64,000 bases of DNA from positions 152,648,759 through 152,712,758 of the forward strand of contig CATIUR010000003.1 in assembly GCA_949592205.1 (NCBI GenBank), read 5' to 3'. A model generated the notes under the pieces. The model did no database searches. It had not been told where the DNA came from and saw only the letters and a program-made list of their open reading frames with translations. Source of the DNA: Helichrysum umbraculigerum (lineage: Eukaryota; Streptophyta; Magnoliopsida; Asterales; Asteraceae). Numbering within the stretch: the first letter of the stretch is position 1; each line of letters starts with the position of its first letter. Of this stretch, positions 23,966 through 35,450 are shown one piece after another. The position numbers and the translations under genes are program-made.

Positions 23966-25622
23966 TATCGTGTTGAATTTATTATATGTGAGATCGGAAC
24001 CCTAGCTAGCTAGGGCGTACATCACGACTTTTATTTCTAACCCATTGTCTTTAATAATTATCAATCAGCCCCCTCACTTTTCAAGTTCCTTCTAACAATT
24101 CTAGCTATTCGTTTGGTATTAATTAGATTATATCGATTATAAATGATATCTCACATAATACTTACCGGATGTGTTCGTTTAAGGATATGGTGTCTTTCGG
24201 CTTTTCTGTTTTCTAAGCTGTTTAATTAGGAGTCATTGTTTTCGAGAGTGAGACCTATATATTTGGTGCTTATTGCTTTAATTCAATGCTTTTGGTATCT
24301 ATTTCTATTATCCGTTCCGTAATCTATAGCTCCTTGCAAGGTTTTCTATAGCTTATTGTATTTTCGCTTTGAAAATTCCTTCCGACGACTATTCATCTTC
24401 CATATGCAACTAAATATCATAGAAACTACACAAAAGGCAGTAATGGTTAATTATTCGCCCATAATAATTCGTAAAGTATAAGTGTATATATAGAGGCATA
24501 CATACAAAAACATGTAACATTTATATGTTAATTTCACAATTTACGCCTTTCATATTTCTTTTCTCCGACAAACGTTAATTGAACAATGAAACAATGCAAG
24601 AATACAACCCATATATGGAAGAAAGATGAGGAAGTTAGTAACGGTTACGTATCACAAGTTTTAGATGTAGGACAACTTCAATGAGCACCGATTTAGAAAA
24701 CCGTAACTACTAGAGCCAAATTCAGTAAGGGACATTTAAAAGATACGCGACACATTCAGAGTTCGAAGTATTAGCTTACCAAGGAAGTCATCTCCTGTCA
24801 TCAATTGGATAATAAAGCACTAATCGATCGAAGTCCATGGGAAAATTCTAACAATTAAGCTATAGTTTACAGCCATGTAGTAGATAAAGATAGAGATATG
24901 TCATTGTCGGGCTTTGTGATCAAATTATGATTTGACGTTAGTTAAAGTTAGTTATTGTTAACGGTTTTTGTTACTTCTTAAATTTGGGTGGATGATAAAG
25001 TAAAGAGTAAAGAATATGATTTATAGGAGAGTGACTGATTCGAAATAGTTAATCTTTCAAGAATATTAACAAGTCTAAATGACTAACTTAAACAATTCCA
25101 AGGATATTAACAAGTCTAAATGACTAACTTAAACAATTTCTTTTTATACTTTGATATCCAATTATCCACTAATGCAATATTACACGTACATATAATAAAA
25201 AGATAAAATAACTAACGTATCCGTAATCAGTGACATCCTGATCAGAAACTGCACTTGAGGATTATATATATGTAACCGTATAAAACTTTCCATTTGAAAT
25301 TCCTTTAATTATATTCTAACCGAAGCATTAATATCAAGATTCAAACAATTAATTAGTAAAATTTGGGGTTAGAAAGATGGGTTTGCAGTGTTACACTGAC
25401 TTTAGTTCAAGTCGATACGTCATTATTAAAAAATCAACAAATTAATGGAATTGGACTTGCTTGATTCATTAGACCTTCCTTCTTTCATGTCTCGATCTGA
25501 ATCATTAGGTTGCACATATATAAAGTTGTACCTTGTGTTTGTTTGTGTTCCGTAAAAATTTAAGTCAACGAATGCATCAATAATATCAATTGATTAAATT
25601 CTGATCTACTATAATGAAATAA
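23966..25622. other. Intergenic, with a 41-bp tandem duplication
   Basis: No gene recognised. At 25063-25140 a 41-bp unit (ATATTAACAAGTCTAAATGA...) occurs twice in tandem. Otherwise it is AT-rich and unremarkable. Confidence 0.4.
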
Positions 25623-26283
25623 GAGTAAGGTTCAAATGAGTACAATAACTTTGAGTGAGAATGAATGAATCAACTAGAATGCGCCACGTGTTACAAAACA
25701 CACTTTTCCCCACGTTTTTTAAACGTAAATATCTCTCAAATGGTAACTCGAAAAATCATAAAAATTGCACCATAAAAATCAGCGTTTTATTCTCTTCGAT
25801 TAGAGATGTGACAAGATATACTTTCGACAAACTTTTTTTTTCGTTTTTCGGTGGGTTTTGAAAACAACTAACACATGTGTTACCGGCTAGTAAGACATGT
25901 GTTACCGGCTAGTAACACATGTGTTACCGGCAAGTAACACATGTGTTACCAGCGACTAACACATGTGTTGTCGGCTAGTAACACATGTGTTGCCGGCTAG
26001 TAAGACATGAGTTACCGGCGACTAACACATGTGTTACTAATTTTGTAAAATTTGTAAAACACTAACAAATAAAAGTCCTTGAAAGTATACCTTGTGAGAT
26101 GGCAAATCGAAGAGAAAAAAATGCTGATTTTTATGGTGTAATTTTTATAATTTTTCGACTTACCATTTGTGAGATATTTGATTTTTAAAAACGTGGGGGG
26201 AAATGAGTTTTATGACACGTGGCGCATTCTGGTTGGTTCCTCCATTCTCACTCAAAATTGTTGTACTCATTTTAACCCTACTC
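25623..26283. mobile_element. Fold-back element, sister of 5646-6439
   Basis: The inverted ends (left GAGTAAGGTTCAAATGAG, right reverse complement GAGTAGGGTTAAAATGAG) and long arms share words with 5646-6439 (AAAATTGCACCAT, AATCAGCG). The flanks AATGAAATAA (25613-25622) and AATGAACTAA (26284-26293) match at 9 of 10 positions, suggesting a decayed 10-bp duplication of Mutator type. The core is a 22-bp minisatellite where the sister has telomere-like repeats. Confidence 0.7.
25869..26037. repeat. 22-bp minisatellite with palindromic TAACACATGTGTTA
   Basis: About 7.7 head-to-tail units of exactly 22 bp. Each starts with the 14-bp palindrome TAACACATGTGTTA (or a one-base variant) and ends CCGGCTAG, CCGGCAAG or CAGCGAC. 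A single copy of the palindrome also occurs in each arm of the sister element at 5646-6439, so this is an expansion of a motif already present in the family. Confidence 0.9.
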
Positions 26284-26724
26284 AATGAACTAAATAACCA
26301 TAAGATTAGGCCTGTAAGCGAACTGAACGTTCAGCGAACTATTCGCGAACTGTTCGGCAGGAAGTTCGTTTATGTTCGTTCGTTTCGTTATATGAACGAA
26401 CATGAACAAATTTTTACGTTCATTTAATTATATGAACGAACATGAACACATGTCTCTCATAACATTAAATAATGTTATATTTATTTTAGTAATATTTACT
26501 ATTTTTATTATATTTATATTGCATTTATTTGATGATAGATACTGATTTGGTTAATATTCGTAAATAGGTATATAAATGAGTTGAGTCAAGAAAATGTACA
26601 AGAAATAGATAAAGTTTGTGAATATTTGAGTTCGAAAAGTTTATGAGTTGGACCAAATAATATTTGAGCTAAATAATAATAATATTATAATAATAGTATT
26701 ATCTAACGTTAGTAATAATATAAA

Positions 26725-29267
26725 GAAAAGGATCTGAGGAGCATGGCCCATACAAGGGGCAGGAGGAGCAGCATGATCACAACCATCCATTTTAACCATC
26801 AACGACCCAGATCATGCCATGTCACATGAGGGATTGATTTACAATTATCGCGGGCGGAGGGACTGATTTGTAATTTTCATTTAAAGAATCTAGGGGCTAA
26901 AACATAATTTTGGCAAAATGTCTCCATCAATCTTTTAGGTCACTTACCACGGTCAGATTAAAATTATCAGATTCTCTCTATTTTTACATTCTCTCTCTAT
27001 CATTTTCACACTCATACTCTCATCATGTATCTTCTTCAATAAGACACACTTTACACAGTAACTCACACACAAAGACACACTAACTCACACACTACACCTG
27101 CCATCCAACCACGATCTGTTGCCGGTGTCGGAGCATCATCCTCCGTTGTAACTCCACGTCATCATCCACTGCAACTGACGCAATCAAAACGTTATTCAAG
27201 CTTCTGTCGTCATCAATCGTTGCGAAAATTTCATACCTACCGGAGTTCCAATGAATGAAGTCAGATTCCGCAGTCAAATCTGGTATCTTTATGTTTATTT
27301 GAGTGTTTTTATGGTTTATTTTGTTAAGTTTTATAGATCCGTGTATATATATGTGATATTTTGGTTGAAATGATAGATCTAGGTGTTATTGGTAATAAAT
27401 AATGATGTATGAGTGGTTATTTAGTGTATGAAATGATAGATCTAGCATTTTATGGTTTGTTTTGTTAGGTTTTATAGATCTGGTGTGTAAATGTATGATA
27501 TTTTTTGTTGAATTTATGGTGTTGTTTCATGGTTACTTCACTTTGTTACATTAGTGCATTTTAAGTAGATCTGAAAGTTGATCTAAAAAATGGATCTGAA
27601 AGTAGATCTAAAAGTGGATCTGAAAGTAGATCTAAAAAGTGAATTTGAAAGTAGATCTGAAAGTTTCACTGCATTTTAGTAAATATCGGCTGCATTTTAC
27701 ATTTCTATAAAGTAGATCTAAAAAAACTTCATTTTGCAAGTTATTTGATGGATAGTGTCAGATCTGGTAACTTTGATATTTATTTAGTGTTTTTGATGGT
27801 TTATTGATGTTAAATTTTATAGATCTAGTGTATATATGTGTGATATGTTTGTTGAAATGATAGATCTAGGTTTGATTAGTAGTGCATGATAATATTTAAG
27901 TAGTAATTTAGTGTATAAAATTCTAGATCTCTGTTGAATTTGTGAAATGGATTTCATGCATATTCTTGTTGTTATGGTGTTTTTTTCATAGTTACTGCAT
28001 TTTGTTATGTTACTGCATATTATTTGTCTGCATTTTAAGTTTGTTTGGTTGCTCCATTTTGTTTTTGGAGTGTACCTAGTAGTGGTATTCATAATATTTT
28101 ATGTTACTGCATTTACTGCATTTTAAGTTATGTTACTGCATTTTAAGTTATGTTACTACAATTTATGTAGATCTAGTAACTTTGATACTTATTTAAGTGT
28201 TTTTGATGGTTTATTTATATTAGGTTTTATGGATCTAGTGTATATATGTGTGATATTGTTGTTGAAATTATAGATCTAGGTTTGATTGATAGTGATTGAT
28301 GATTTTTGAGTAGTTATTAAGTGTATGAAATGTTAGATTTGTGTTGAATTTGTGAAATGTTGATTTAGATCTAAAAAGTAGATTTGAAAATCAGATTTAC
28401 TTTTTAGATCTAAAAAGTAGATCTGAAAAAATGTTCACTGCATTTTACATTTTCTACTGCATTTTACACTACTGCACTTTAATTGTAGTTGATGTGAATT
28501 ATGCTAGTAATTGTTTACTGCATTTTACATATATCTGTTACTGCATTTTATGTCTTTTACCATTATATGTAGTTGTAAAGCTTGATTATATACTTGAAAT
28601 AAAGAAACTACTTATATAAGTTTACTGCATCTTGTATATGTGTTACTGTATTTTATGATTTTTAGCATTTTTATGTGTTTTTGTAGCTTAATTTATACTT
28701 GATTCGAAAACTGAATGGTTTTCGTTCAATGCATCTTGTATATTTTTACCGCATTTTATGTTTTTTAGCCTTTTTATTTGCTTCTGCAGCTTGCTTTTTT
28801 TGTAAGTTATATTATGTTTGTTATTTATTTTGTAGATAAAACATTTAAAGAGAGTGCAATGGAGAATTCTACCAAATGGAAGTCCGTTAGAGCTTAAAGT
28901 AGATTAGAATGGCCATTTTGTATCTTTTAAGTCACTGAAATGATGTATTAGTGTAATTAATGAGTTTAGAAATATTGTTTATTTTGTATGAAAACAATAA
29001 TGTATAAGTAAAATTTTCACTGCATTTTATTTTTTCCACTGCATATTGCATATTATCAACTTTTCTTATTAAAAAAAATTTTAAGTAATTTTTTTGGATA
29101 TTTTTTCGGTAATTTGTCGGGCAGGTCCCTAACTTTTTTGAAATTGTAAAAAAGTCCCTGATGGCCTGACATGTGAGGGCCGCGTCAGACACCTGCCAGC
29201 TTGTGGTTGGTCAAAAACCTGCTCTCTCTGCTTATCATAATGCTCCTGCTCCTCTGAACCACACCCA
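26725..29267. mobile_element. Non-autonomous Mutator-like element, copy A
   Basis: The ends carry an inverted TCWGAGGAGCA motif (left GATCTGAGGAGCA, right reverse complement GTTCAGAGGAGCA). TAATATAAA is duplicated at 26716-26724 and 29268-29276 (10 bp if one more A is counted). The interior has a CT-rich, CAC-rich left part, then arrays of CTGCATTTTA and AGATCTGAAAAGT-type words. There is no transposase. It is homologous in ends, order and words to 32249-33379, although the two copies are diverged. Confidence 0.75.
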
Positions 29268-29276
29268 TAATATAAA

Positions 29277-29975
29277 TATAATATTACGTAAGTTAATAAT
29301 AATATAATATAATATTAAATAATTTAGTACTAGTAGTACGTTACTTAAAAAAAATTAGTTAAAATATATAATAGTAATATTGATTATAGATATCTTGTAG
29401 ATGGGTAGAGGGCCACGTAAGTGAAAAGCAATTAGGACGGTCAAACATGAGGCAAAGTCAAAGAAAGAGACACGGTCTACAGCCCAACTCACGAGATAAA
29501 GGAATCTTCGAGAAGCGTGCAACAATATATGAGGCGGTGGCTAGCTAATCTTGTGGAATACGCCAAATGCAATCCATCCGGCATATGATTAAATCCATCC
29601 GCCGTATGGATGATGTTTCCAGCGCAAAATATAAATAGCAGTCCCCTACCTACGAAGAAAATCATCTATTTCATAGGGTAAACCCCAAAGTCGAATATAA
29701 ATACGAATTTTAGGATTTTTAACCCTAAATTCGAATTTTAAGTTTTTTTCGTAAGGGTTAGGAACGCGCTTTTGGAGCAAAGAAGTTAGGGTTACGCGGA
29801 GTCATTGTAAGGGCACAATAATTATTTGGTTTGTATTCTTTTTATTATTTTAATAATAATGTTTACTTTATTTTCAATTATTATTTGTGTTTGTTTTATA
29901 ATGATTATGAGTAGCTAAATTTCTTTACACTTACTTGAATGATGTGATCTAATGATTAGGGTTGTTATCTTTTAA
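29277..29975. other. LTR-like debris inside the hAT element
   Basis: Around 29400-29830 the sequence is less AT-rich and has a TATA-like ATATAAATAGC (about 29629) followed by a leader-like region. That is how plant LTR promoters look, but I found no matching second copy or clear ends, so the assignment is weak. Confidence 0.3.
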
Positions 29976-30523
29976 TTAGGGCCGAGCAAAAAACCAAATT
30001 AACCAAACCATAACCGTATTAACCGTCAAAACCGAACCGAATTAATCAAACCGAACATATAACCGCGGGTTTGGTTACATTTTTTGATTAACCAAAATTT
30101 ATGGTTCGGTTATGAAAATAGAAGATAACCGCATCGGTTTTAACCGCACCGCCCCGTACTAACTTTTTCACACTAAAAATATTATATTTATATTTAATTT
30201 CTAACTTTTGAGGTTTCAAAAATGCACTAACTTGCCAACCTCTGAGGTTATAAAACTTCATTGATCTACTTTTATTTTGATATAGAAATTTGAGAATAAA
30301 ACCTACTCTTACATTCAAATGTATTGCATTGAAAAAACTTTTTTTTGTTGCAAATGGTTAACCGAATTAACCGCTTTCAATATAGGCGTTAACCAAATTA
30401 ACCGAATTAACCAATCCGTTTATTAACCGAACCGAACGGTTAAATTTTTTGATTAACCAAAGTTTTGGTTATGGGGGCGGTTTTCATCTCTATCCGCACC
30501 TAACCGCCCCATGCTCACCCCTA
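29976..30523. mobile_element. Non-autonomous hAT element
   Basis: The left end TAGGGCCGAGCA and the right end (reverse complement TAGGGGTGAGCA) match at 10 of 12 positions. CTTTTAA is directly repeated against both ends (29969-29975 and 30524-30530), one base short of a perfect 8-bp duplication. The subterminal DNA is rich in TTAACCG/CGGTTAA words. It is nested within the 5.9 kb hAT element. Confidence 0.75.
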
Positions 30524-30689
30524 CTTTTAATATTTATGTTGAGTTATTTTTGTTTAATCGTGAACCTTATGTATTTAAGTTTATATTAATTGATTATTTT
30601 GTTGGTAAATTATTATATGATCAATTTAGCGGGAGCATTTTCATATAATAGTTTATTATAATTATTTGTCTATGAATAATTGTTAATTG

Positions 30690-31350
30690 ATTGCGGAAGC
30701 AGATATTAAACAAGATAATCGTTTAAACATGAATGTGTAAGTAAATGAAGTTGACGGAAGTTATTCACTAGATTAAATCTTAAATTATTGAATCGAAATT
30801 AAGGTGTAGGTTAAGTGGACGCACTAATCTTAGTTTAATTAAGATTCATATATTCAACATAATTAAACTATCTATTGCAATTTAATTAATGTTTAATTGA
30901 AACTATTATGTGTTTAAGTTTTATATATTATTGAAGCTTGTTAATGATTTAATTAGTGGCTATAGCGAACGTTTGTCACAAAGTTATTTCATTATTTAAT
31001 TATATGTCTATGTATGATTAATCCAATGATAGCGGACGCAGATTTGGTACAAGTTAAATAATTAAACTTAAATGTATAAAGTGATGATATTGGCGAATGT
31101 CTTTCATTAAATTAAATTATTAATTAGTTAATCAAGATTTATGTGAAGGTCATGGCGAACGTTAAACCTGATCTAAATTAAGATGAGCATTGATTGCTAG
31201 ATAACCTGAATTTATTATACAACCCAAAATCATTAGTGAGCTAGTTCAAGTAAGTGTCATTTTTAATATCTGATAAAGTTCAATTAATCAATTTGACTCT
31301 TCCTGAGTCACCTTAGTTAAATATAGTAGTTGTTAAGCAAAGTGACAATT
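30690..31350. repeat. Diverged tandem repeat, unit about 340 bp
   Basis: The word GCGGAAGCAGAT at 30693 and GCGGACGCAGAT at 31032 start two similar stretches (AAACTTAAATGT / AAACATGAATGT, GGCGAATG / GACGGAAG, TTAATTA-rich). It is followed by 'ccgtggaacgaacttggactt' (about 31427-31447), a phrase often seen at LTR/leader junctions of large plant gypsy elements (from memory, not searched). Confidence 0.45.
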
Positions 31351-32248
31351 CGGTCACAACAAACCCAAGTCTTTTCTGTACTAAGTTAATTACATTTTTA
31401 GTTTTAATTCTTAAATTCACAATCCCCGTGGAACGAACTTGGACTTACTGTAGCTATACTATACACGATATGGTATACTTACCTCAGTTGTGTAATAGTA
31501 AACGATCAGTATTTTCTTTGTTTAATTTTATAACTAGATTTTACACAATCAGTCTCGTTCGTTCATTTACGTTCGTGAACGTTCGATAACATGTTCGTGA
31601 ACGTTCGGTTAAATGTTCGTTAATTAACTAATAGTTTAATTAAATTAATACATATTTGTATATCTTATTTTGATTAAGCTAAATATTAAATAGAATATTA
31701 TTAATATTTTGATATTTTCATTTAATAATATTAAATATGTAGATATTTTTACCTTACATTTCCCTCCAATTCAAACGTACCTCCACTCTCTCCCTCCACT
31801 AGTTCCAGATCTGCTACTCTTTTCAACAATCAGACCAAGCAAAGGAGTTTATCTTCGTATTATGATCGTTTTGTAATGTTGAATATACATCGCAAAATTT
31901 CAAGTTATATAGTATATATGTGTAGATGTTTGTACATATATATATATATATATATATGTTCGTTTATGTTTGTTGAGGTTCGTTTAAGGTATTGACGAAG
32001 CATTAATTTATGTGTTTGTTCGTGTACGTTCGTTTGCATTCGTGAACAAACAAATTTTCTTAGTAAACAAACATGAACAACAAAATCCGTTCGCTTATCC
32101 GTTCATGTTCGTTCGTTTGTTCGTCAAAACCTTAATGAACGAACACGAACAAACTTCGTTCGTGTTCGTTCTTTTCGTTTACAGGCCTACATAAGATTAT
32201 AGTATAGTTTAATATATTAAATTAATGGCCTTTCAACTAAATAAATTT

Positions 32249-33379
32249 AGAAGAGGATCAAAGGAGCAGGGGCAATTTGAGGAGCAATGAGCGCAGAAGG
32301 GTTAAAATACAAATATTTTTGGGTGGAGGGACCATAATGCAATTTAGATAAAATATTTTTTGGGGGGGTTAAACTTGGATCAAAATCACATCTGCTCATT
32401 TGCACCCTCATCCTCTCTCTCTGTTCACACACAACACTCAAATTGTCTCCCTTCTCACACTCAATTCACACACACACAATCACCACCACCACCAACACCA
32501 CCTCCTTTCACCGCCGCCGTCACCTTCACCGCCACCATCTCCGCCGCCACCTTCTCTACCACCACCACCACCTTCATAGTCCACTTACACCGCCCGCCAC
32601 CACCATCACCTCCACCACCTCCTTTCACCGCTAACGTCCACCATCACCGTTCACTTTCTCCGCCACCACCACCTTCACTTCACCGTCACCGTCAACCACC
32701 ACCTCATCTTCTAGATCTGAAATATGTAGATCTAGATCTACTTTTCAAATATAGATCTGAAATGGTAGAAAAATTAGATCTAGATCTACTTTTTCATATC
32801 TAGATCTCAAAAAGTAGATCTGGAAAACGCCTCTGCATTTTTGCCCTACCTACTGCATTTTAGATCTACTAAGGAGATCCTGAAAATCACTGCATTTACA
32901 TTCTTATACTGCATTTTAATATCTCTTACTGCAATTTGATAGCAATTTAATGTGAATTATGCTGCATTTTACACAAAAAAAACTTCTACAGCATTGTAAT
33001 ATATACTACTGCATTTTATAGGAAAAGCAACAAAAAAATATTTTGACTGCATTTTACACTACTTACTGCATTTTATGTTCATATGTTGAAAAAAGGCATT
33101 CCACTGCATTTTATAAAAAATTGCTTTATAACAGGAAGAAAAAACATAAAATGCAGTACTGAACACGCAAAATGCAGTAAAAAATAATGGTAATTTGGTT
33201 TTCATGAAAAAAATGTTTTTTTGATTTTTGATTTTTTTTATTAAATAAATTTTCGGGTAGGTCCCTAAATTTTTCAAATTTGCAAAATAGTCCCTGATGC
33301 AAGAAAAAAGTGACACGTGTCAATTTTTGGTTGGCTAAACCCCTCATAATTAAGGAGCCTGCTCCTCTGAACCCCACCT
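32249..33379. mobile_element. Non-autonomous Mutator-like element, copy B
   Basis: A 1131-bp element with the exact 9-bp duplication AATAAATTT (32240-32248 and 33380-33388). The first 22 bp of the two ends agree inverted at 17 positions, including TC.RAGGAGCAGG. It contains a CT-rich tract, a (CAC/CCG)-rich stretch that gives long but meaningless His/Pro-rich frames, then the same CTGCATTTTA and AGATCTGAAA arrays as 26725-29267. It ends 378 bp upstream of the SDR start codon and may affect that promoter. Confidence 0.8.
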
Positions 33380-33757
33380 AATAAATTTTAAATATAAAAT
33401 ACGTTGTGTACAGTAATCTAATCTAATATAAATATTGTAGCCGTGCATCACATGCACTAGAATTAAAAATATTTAGATAAATTAAGCCGTGTTTCAAATG
33501 GAGTCTCTAATACATAGTTGACTTACACGTACTCTTGACTCAATTCACATTATCAGCAATTTTAATACCAGCCATATGGACGATAAAATATAGTCCTAAA
33601 TAAAAATCTCTGGTAATGTGTATATACTTTATTCAAAGGTCCATTTCACTTCACCTTCCTATTATACATACGCATTCATCATTTTAGAAAGCAGTAATTA
33701 AGATCCATACCCATCCCTTGAAATCAAGCAATTCTCATTCATTGCTAGTACGTTGCT

Positions 33758-33781
33758 ATGAACCCTACGATTAACAAGCCC

Positions 33782-33831
<50 letters not shown>

Positions 33832-34735
33832 ATTATTATTCGATTCACCTTCATCTTCATATTCGTATAAGAAAAATCACATTTAGGCCTAATAAATTGG
33901 CCTGTCTTTTATACTAATGTTTTCATATATTGCATGTACAATACTAAAAAGATTGGAGGGTAAAGTAGCTCTAATCACTGGTGGCGCTAGCGGCATAGGA
34001 GAAGCGACCGCTAGGTTATTCCTTGAAAACGGAGCTAGTGTTGTGATTGCTGACGTTCAAGATGAATTAGCAAACCAAGTGATTGCGTCATGTCTTACAA
34101 CAGGTCTTGGAAATATTTGCTACATTCACTGTGACGTTAGGGACGAGAAGCAAGTAGAGGCCGCTGTCAGCCACACCATTGCCAAATATGGAACTCTAGA
34201 TGTTCTTTTCAGCAACGCTGGAATCGTCGGTCCACTAACAACCTTTCTAGACATGGACCTTGAGGCATTCGATAACACCATGGCTGTAAACGTCCGTGGG
34301 GTGGCTGCAACCATTAAGCACGCGGCTCTAGCCATGGTTGCTAAAGGGATAAGAGGATCGATTATTTGTACAGCTAGTGTGGCAGCATCTGTCGGTGGAG
34401 CTGGACCCCATGCTTACACTACTTCCAAACATGCTATTTTGGGGTTAATGAAGGCCGCATGTAGCGAGCTAGGCGTTCATGGAATTAGAGTGAATTGTGT
34501 TTCTCCGTTTGGTGTGGCTACCCCGCTTACCTGCAACGCACTTAATATGGATGTGAGCCAAGTGGAGGCATACACCTCCCAGATGGGGAATTTAAAAGGT
34601 TTAATGTTGAAGGCTAAGCATGTTGCTGAAGCAGCGATGTTTTTAGCGTCTGATGAATCGGTGTATGTTAGCGGACAGAACTTGAATGTCGATGGTGGAT
34701 TTACCGTCGTGAACACGGCGACTTCTTTAAATTGA
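33758..34735 (+). CDS. Short-chain dehydrogenase/reductase (SDR110C type)
   Basis: Two exons, 33758-33783 and 33952-34735, encode 269 residues. The first exon gives only MNPTINKP plus two bases of an Arg codon; the donor GTATAT at 33784 is followed by a (TA)n-rich intron, and the acceptor AAAAAG at 33951 restores Arg before LEGKVALITGG. An in-frame ATG at 33917 lies in the intron and would give an atypical N-terminus, so I reject it. Seen: TGGASGIG cofactor loop (18-25), Asp43 at the position favouring NAD(H), SNAG (96-99), and an Asn122-Ser151-Tyr164-Lys168 tetrad with YTTSK. Length and the tiny first exon fit plant secoisolariciresinol dehydrogenase, borneol dehydrogenase and xanthoxin dehydrogenase relatives; the substrate cannot be read from the sequence. 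Probably cytosolic. A Mutator-like element ends 378 bp upstream of the ATG. Confidence 0.85.
33784..33830. repeat. (TA)n microsatellite at the SDR splice donor
   Basis: About 22 TA units begin at the donor itself (GTATAT). The intron is only 168 bp, so repeat length changes are a sizeable fraction of it. Confidence 0.9.
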
Positions 34736-35187
34736 ATATTTGTAACTTTTTAATATGGAGTGACATATATGATGAATAATAATCCGTAATATATACATCC
34801 ATTTTTTTAATGCTTACACCAAAAGCGATGCATTAAGAGATCGTACCATTTCATTTATATGTATAACCTCCCTTTAATATTTGATGGTGGTGTTATTATT
34901 GTGGTTAAAAATAAGAGTTTAAATATCTGAACTTCTACATAGTACGGAGTATTATTTATTTACTCAATTTATACAAACATTGAAGTAGTAAACGGGTAGT
35001 GGGCCACCGAGCAACATAATTTTGGGGCCGGTTAGTAATTTATGAAACTTATTGTTATTATTATTATTTTTTTGTTATTTTACGTGTCATGAATCTTGGC
35101 GTGCTCTATATATAATTGACCTTGTGACGGGTGCATTTCAGTTTTTTTAATCAACTTAGAGAAAATATTAGGTGTTAGTGTCTAGAC
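34736..35187. other. Intergenic, 3' of the SDR gene
   Basis: AT-rich; presumably contains the SDR 3' untranslated region. No further feature seen. Confidence 0.4.
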
Positions 35188-35450
35188 ATGTATACAATTT
35201 GTACATGATGTCTATTGTATGTACCCAATTTAGTTTTGCTATTTTTAATTAATTCAACTTTCGAAAAGTGTGTTTTAATATATTTTACCATTTTTTTATG
35301 ATGTGTCAACCTTTAGAGATGCCACGTGACACCTTAAACGGACGACACATCAACAAAATACATGAAAACGCACTTTTTGAAAGTTAAATGCATTAAAAAT
35401 AGCAAGCATAAGTATGATACACACAATAGACATTAGTACAATTTATATGC
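35188..35450. mobile_element. Fold-back MITE-like inverted repeat
   Basis: The left arm (TTGCTATTTTTAATTAATTC, AACTTTCGAAAAGTG) and right arm (reverse complement TTGCTATTTTTAATGCATTT, AACTTTCAAAAAGTG) pair over about 100 bp around a short loop near 35310-35350. Outer boundaries and target duplication are not clear. Confidence 0.5.

Larger units (their letters stand above)
26307..32189. mobile_element. Large nested hAT-type element, 5.9 kb, 8-bp TSD
   Basis: The left end TAGGCCTGTAAGCGAA and the right end (reverse complement TAGGCCTGTAAACGAA) match at 15 of 16 positions. The 8-bp duplication CATAAGAT flanks the whole 5883 bp (26299-26306 and 32190-32197). Both subterminal regions (26310-26450 and 31555-32180) are packed with GTTCGT/ACGAAC words. 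The interior has no transposase frame. It holds a Mutator-like element, a smaller hAT element and LTR-like debris, so the original element was smaller and grew by nested insertion. Confidence 0.8.

Noticed and set aside
25869..26037. CRISPR-like regular repeats
   Set aside because: The 22-bp units are head to tail with no spacers, in a plant fold-back transposon.
32360..32803. His/Pro/Thr-rich frame of 147 codons
   Set aside because: Low-complexity CAC/CCG-rich DNA inside a Mutator-like element; two overlapping frames are equally open and neither has a domain.
33917..33951. ATG at 33917 as the SDR start
   Set aside because: The upstream short exon (33758) gives a family-like N-terminus in phase through a GT-AG intron; the residues before Arg from 33917 do not resemble the family.
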